This document shows positions 61,426 to 64,000 of a DNA stretch of 64,000 nucleotides, piece after piece. The notes beneath the pieces were generated by a model, which saw only the letters and a program-made list of their open reading frames with translations, searched no databases and had not been told where the DNA came from. This DNA comes from Eurosta solidaginis (Eukaryota; Arthropoda; Insecta; Diptera; Tephritidae). The translations under genes and the position numbers were made by a program. The first letter of the stretch is position 1, and each line of letters opens with the position of its first letter. The stretch is from NCBI RefSeq assembly GCF_040869045.1, contig NC_090322.1, forward strand, positions 79,259,675 to 79,323,674, written 5' to 3'.

Positions 61426-62958
61426 TGCCCCTATTGCCGCTTACAACTCTACTTAGTTGGGGTGTAATTGAAACAACTCAACTCCTGTTTGGTATTACGA
61501 TTTACAATTTATTTCAGTTGAAGTTGAATTGAGTTGCCACCTTCAGAAAGTGACGGTTTGACAGATAAATGAACAGCTGATCAATTTGTGGCGGAAATTT
61601 AAGCATTTGCAAGTGATTTTGTTATTAAAAGCAAAACGGATATTATATAAAATCTATTTTATAATGGCGAAAATGTTGGCGATTGACATGTCGCGAATAC
61701 GGAAAACATTCGCGTGATCATTCCAATCCCTTGGAACTACCTAGCAGCAAGTAAGAAAATGTTTAAGTGACAAATGATGAGCTTCTAATGAAGTTATTTT
61801 GCAGATTTGAAACAAAATTAAGGACCATTTCCGCATATGCGTTCGTATTTTAAAATTATGCGCCACACACCGATTCCTTGCTGACGGCAGCTATCAAATA
61901 TACTGTGGAAATGATTTTGGTGTTGGACTGGTTTTAGATATTATTGAGGAGCATATTTGTGCGAAGTGGATTAAAATCCAAACAGCAAAAATTGTATTTT
62001 ACCCCAAAACAGGATTCCCATGAGTAGTGATTAGTATCAATGGGACTCACGCTCAATTAATTTTACCTATTTTGACTGCATCCGAACTGCGGCCAGCCTC
62101 GTCCAACTTCGGAATGTCGCTCCATAAAGTCAAAAAACTTTTCAATATAATCCTTCGTTTAAACGTTGTTTTTTTCTATAAACGTATACAAAATTGTTGA
62201 TTATTGTTTGATTAAAAAAGGGGTTAACTACCGGCTTTAAATTTTATGTTTTTTTTTTTTTTTTTGTTAACGTTTTATGAGCCCGTGCACCATCTGACTC
62301 TTATCAAAGGTGGTATCAAAAGACGAGCTTCGATCTCCGTTTTTAGGATTCGAAAGCGGAAATTAAAAATTTTATTTCTGTCGAAAAATATTTACAAAAA
62401 CCCACAAAATGGCCCGAGAGGGTCCGAAATATGGGGCCCGTTCCACAGTTTTCTTGCACAGAACATCTTTCGGCGTTGGCGGCCTTTGGCCGCGATTTGT
62501 AAAAATAACCCAACGGGTCCAACGCCTTTCTGCTTTAGTGTATACAAAAAATCTGGAAAATACAACAATCACACGAAGTTAGATTTTATTACAAATTTAT
62601 TAGAAATTAAATTTTTAATTTTTGTTTTCGGATTCTTAAATCAGAGGTCGAAACGTGTCTTTTGATACCAACTTTGAAAATTTTTTGTTAAAAATTAGGT
62701 GGTGAACCTTCTTGTAAAACGTTACATTTTTTCAAAACAACTGCAAAATTTTATTAAACAACTGCTAGTAATCAGTTGTAAGATTTTGACAACTTTGACA
62801 ACTACACTAACACAAGGTTGTAAACGATAATGCCACAAAAAGTTGTTAGACTAGACAACTCAACCGAAATTTTTTTGACAGGTTGAGTTGTAATCTGTAA
62901 TACCAAATTTCGAAATTGCAACCCAACCAGAGCTGAGTTGTAAACGGTAATAGGGGCA
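61426..62958 (+). mobile_element. PIF/Harbinger-like DNA transposon, decayed
   Basis: The ends are TGCCCCTATTGCCGCTTACAACTC at 61426 and its near-exact reverse complement ending at 62958, with TTA on both sides (61423-61425 and 62959-62961). A 3-bp TTA/TWA duplication is the rule for this superfamily. Inside, at about 61885-62065, a plus frame reads YCGNDFGVG, then HICAKWIK, then VVISINGTH. This is the HARBI1-like nuclease block (usually IDGTH), with the catalytic D replaced by N and a stop just before it. Most of the transposase is missing or unreadable. Confidence 0.75.
62306..62680. mobile_element. Small MITE nested in the Harbinger-like element
   Basis: GGTATCAAAAGAC at about 62315 and GTCTTTTGATACC at about 62667 are exact inverse ends of imperfect arms about 60 bp long. 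The sequence between them (about 350 bp) is unlike its surroundings and holds the palindromic GCGGCCTTTGGCCGCG at about 62480. The 139-codon plus frame across it is likely chance. Confidence 0.6.
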
Positions 62959-63002
62959 TTAATAATAAGTATAAATTCAACACACCATTAAACAAACAAA
63001 CA

Positions 63003-63014
63003 TGGACCATTGTT
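63003..63014 (+). repeat. 12-bp direct repeat flanking the 60-63 kb nest, right
   Basis: TGGACCATTGTT, identical to 60149-60160. It follows AAACAAACAAACA. Confidence 0.5.
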
Positions 63015-64000
63015 GTCAAAATTTAGAATCACCCCTTGCAGACTAATATGACTGTAACATATGTAGTTCTGAGCCTATTTAAAATTTTTTACGAGTTTTG
63101 GATAGACAAAACTTTATTATTTGATTACATTCACACTTTAATAATAAGTACCTGGGCGACCGAGCTTTGCTCGGCAACGTTTCGTTGTGCTGGCAAGGTT
63201 TCTCGAGTATCTTCATGCGCCGAATTATTAATTTCAAACATTATTTTAGGTATACACTATGAAAGTCTTACAATTTTATTACATTCCAAAAACTTGTAAA
63301 TTTCACGAATGACAACTATCAGTTAGTTTAATTTAATGTCAACTTACTTCCCTAAGCGCCATCTGTTGGTAAGTAGTTAAATGGTTAGACGTCGTTTTCA
63401 AATTGAACATATGCCTCTAGTGTTCAACGGTAGCAAATTACCATGGTGAGATATATTTTTGTTATAGTGAGAAATCTTTCTAATAGTAATCTGTCAGAAA
63501 TTGCAATTATTAATTTCATATTTGCCAAAAATATGCATTTTAATATATGGGTAAATCCTTAAAATGGTCAACCAGAAGTGAAAAAAAAAATGTTTTCCGA
63601 TCGCAAAATCGCGATAGAAAATAGATGCCTTACTAGATTACTATTTTACTGTTTTTTCTTTAGACTTCCCAAAAAATACATATCTGTCAAAAGTGCTTTC
63701 TCTTATGCAGCTATTGTGTGTTTTTATTTAATTTGTTTACTAATTCCATTAATTCAATACTAAATGTATCTCTTTAATATTTGTTCTATTATTTAAATCT
63801 ATTTTTGCTCTTCGATATTCTCTTATGACAATACTTACAACTCATCCGTATAACTGTTAATCACGCATTAACGCTAAGCGTCCAGTATGTAAAGTCCATA
63901 ACGAAAATTTCCAATTTTTCGTCCAAAAACATGTGGTGCGTTGAAAAAATACAGCGAAGTCATTTCTTAAGCAAGTTGCATTAAAGTTAGGAGAAAAACA
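63015..64000. other. AT-rich end of window, one hairpin
   Basis: No supported gene is seen. CCGAGCTTTGCTCGG at about 63159-63173 is a perfect 5-bp stem with a CTTTG loop inside a GC-richer patch (63150-63230) that looks like part of a dispersed repeat. Short ORFs at 63036-63299 and 63578-63763 show no family features. Confidence 0.4.

Noticed and set aside
62246..62665. 139-codon plus-strand ORF
   Set aside because: It spans both arms of a small inverted-repeat element and begins in a poly-T/F tract. The frame is better explained by the palindromic MITE.
63036..63763. Small ORFs at the right end of the window
   Set aside because: No motifs, AT-driven composition, and no splice or promoter context that I can support.

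Overview
This is a eukaryotic window that is almost entirely transposable-element DNA, most probably from an insect and probably a fly. The evidence is AT-rich noncoding DNA, BEL/Pao and Ty3/Gypsy elements, Jockey-, I- and RTE-like LINEs, an insect-retrovirus (errantivirus) env remnant, and a fragment of a ZAD domain, which is an arthropod-specific zinc-finger-associated domain. I see no intact host gene, no bacterial operon, no rRNA and no convincing functional tRNA. The species cannot be fixed from the sequence alone.

Layout. 0-4.1 kb holds relics: a minus-strand LINE, the C-terminus of a minus-strand hAT transposase, a ZAD fragment, and a Penelope-like element tail with a GIY-YIG region and a hammerhead-like 3' motif. 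4.8-8.8 kb is a decayed CsRn1/Kabuki-like Ty3/Gypsy element (+). 9.0-15.05 kb is a BEL/Pao element (+), frameshifted in integrase and cut at its 3' end, where it joins an inverted fragment of another BEL. 15.6-16.4 kb has a tRNA-like sequence and a foldback element. 16.4-24.9 kb is a second BEL/Pao element (-). It has one uninterrupted 1783-codon gag-pol frame, 257-bp repeats at both ends that match at every base, and an extra zinc-knuckle ORF behind a strong splice-acceptor-like sequence.

24.9-36.1 kb is a hAT (ZMYM1-like, minus) gene split by a Gypsy copy (26993-36008, ATAT target duplication). That Gypsy copy itself carries three inserts: a Jockey fragment in its 5' LTR, an array of tRNA-headed units in pol with a 14-bp target duplication, and a compound insert in its 3' LTR that includes an RTE-like LINE with a 13-bp target duplication and a MITE. 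36.3-45.4 kb is a cluster of Jockey-like LINE copies in both orientations, with another hAT fragment and a MITE. 45.5-50.45 kb is an I-like LINE (+) split by a second RTE-like copy. 50.45-58.68 kb is a truncated Gypsy copy fused through a shared LTR to a nearly complete copy of the same family. 58.7-59.6 kb is the 3' end of an errantivirus (env C-terminus plus LTR) that the Gypsy abuts in frame. 60.1-63.0 kb is a nest of inverted-repeat elements, including a PIF/Harbinger-like transposon with TTA target duplications.

Most of the elements are dead through stops, frameshifts, deletions or lost catalytic residues. The minus-strand BEL element is the exception and is the most likely recently active element here. 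The points most worth a second look are its third ORF, the tRNA-headed array at 29987-31579, and the nested palindromes near 60-63 kb.
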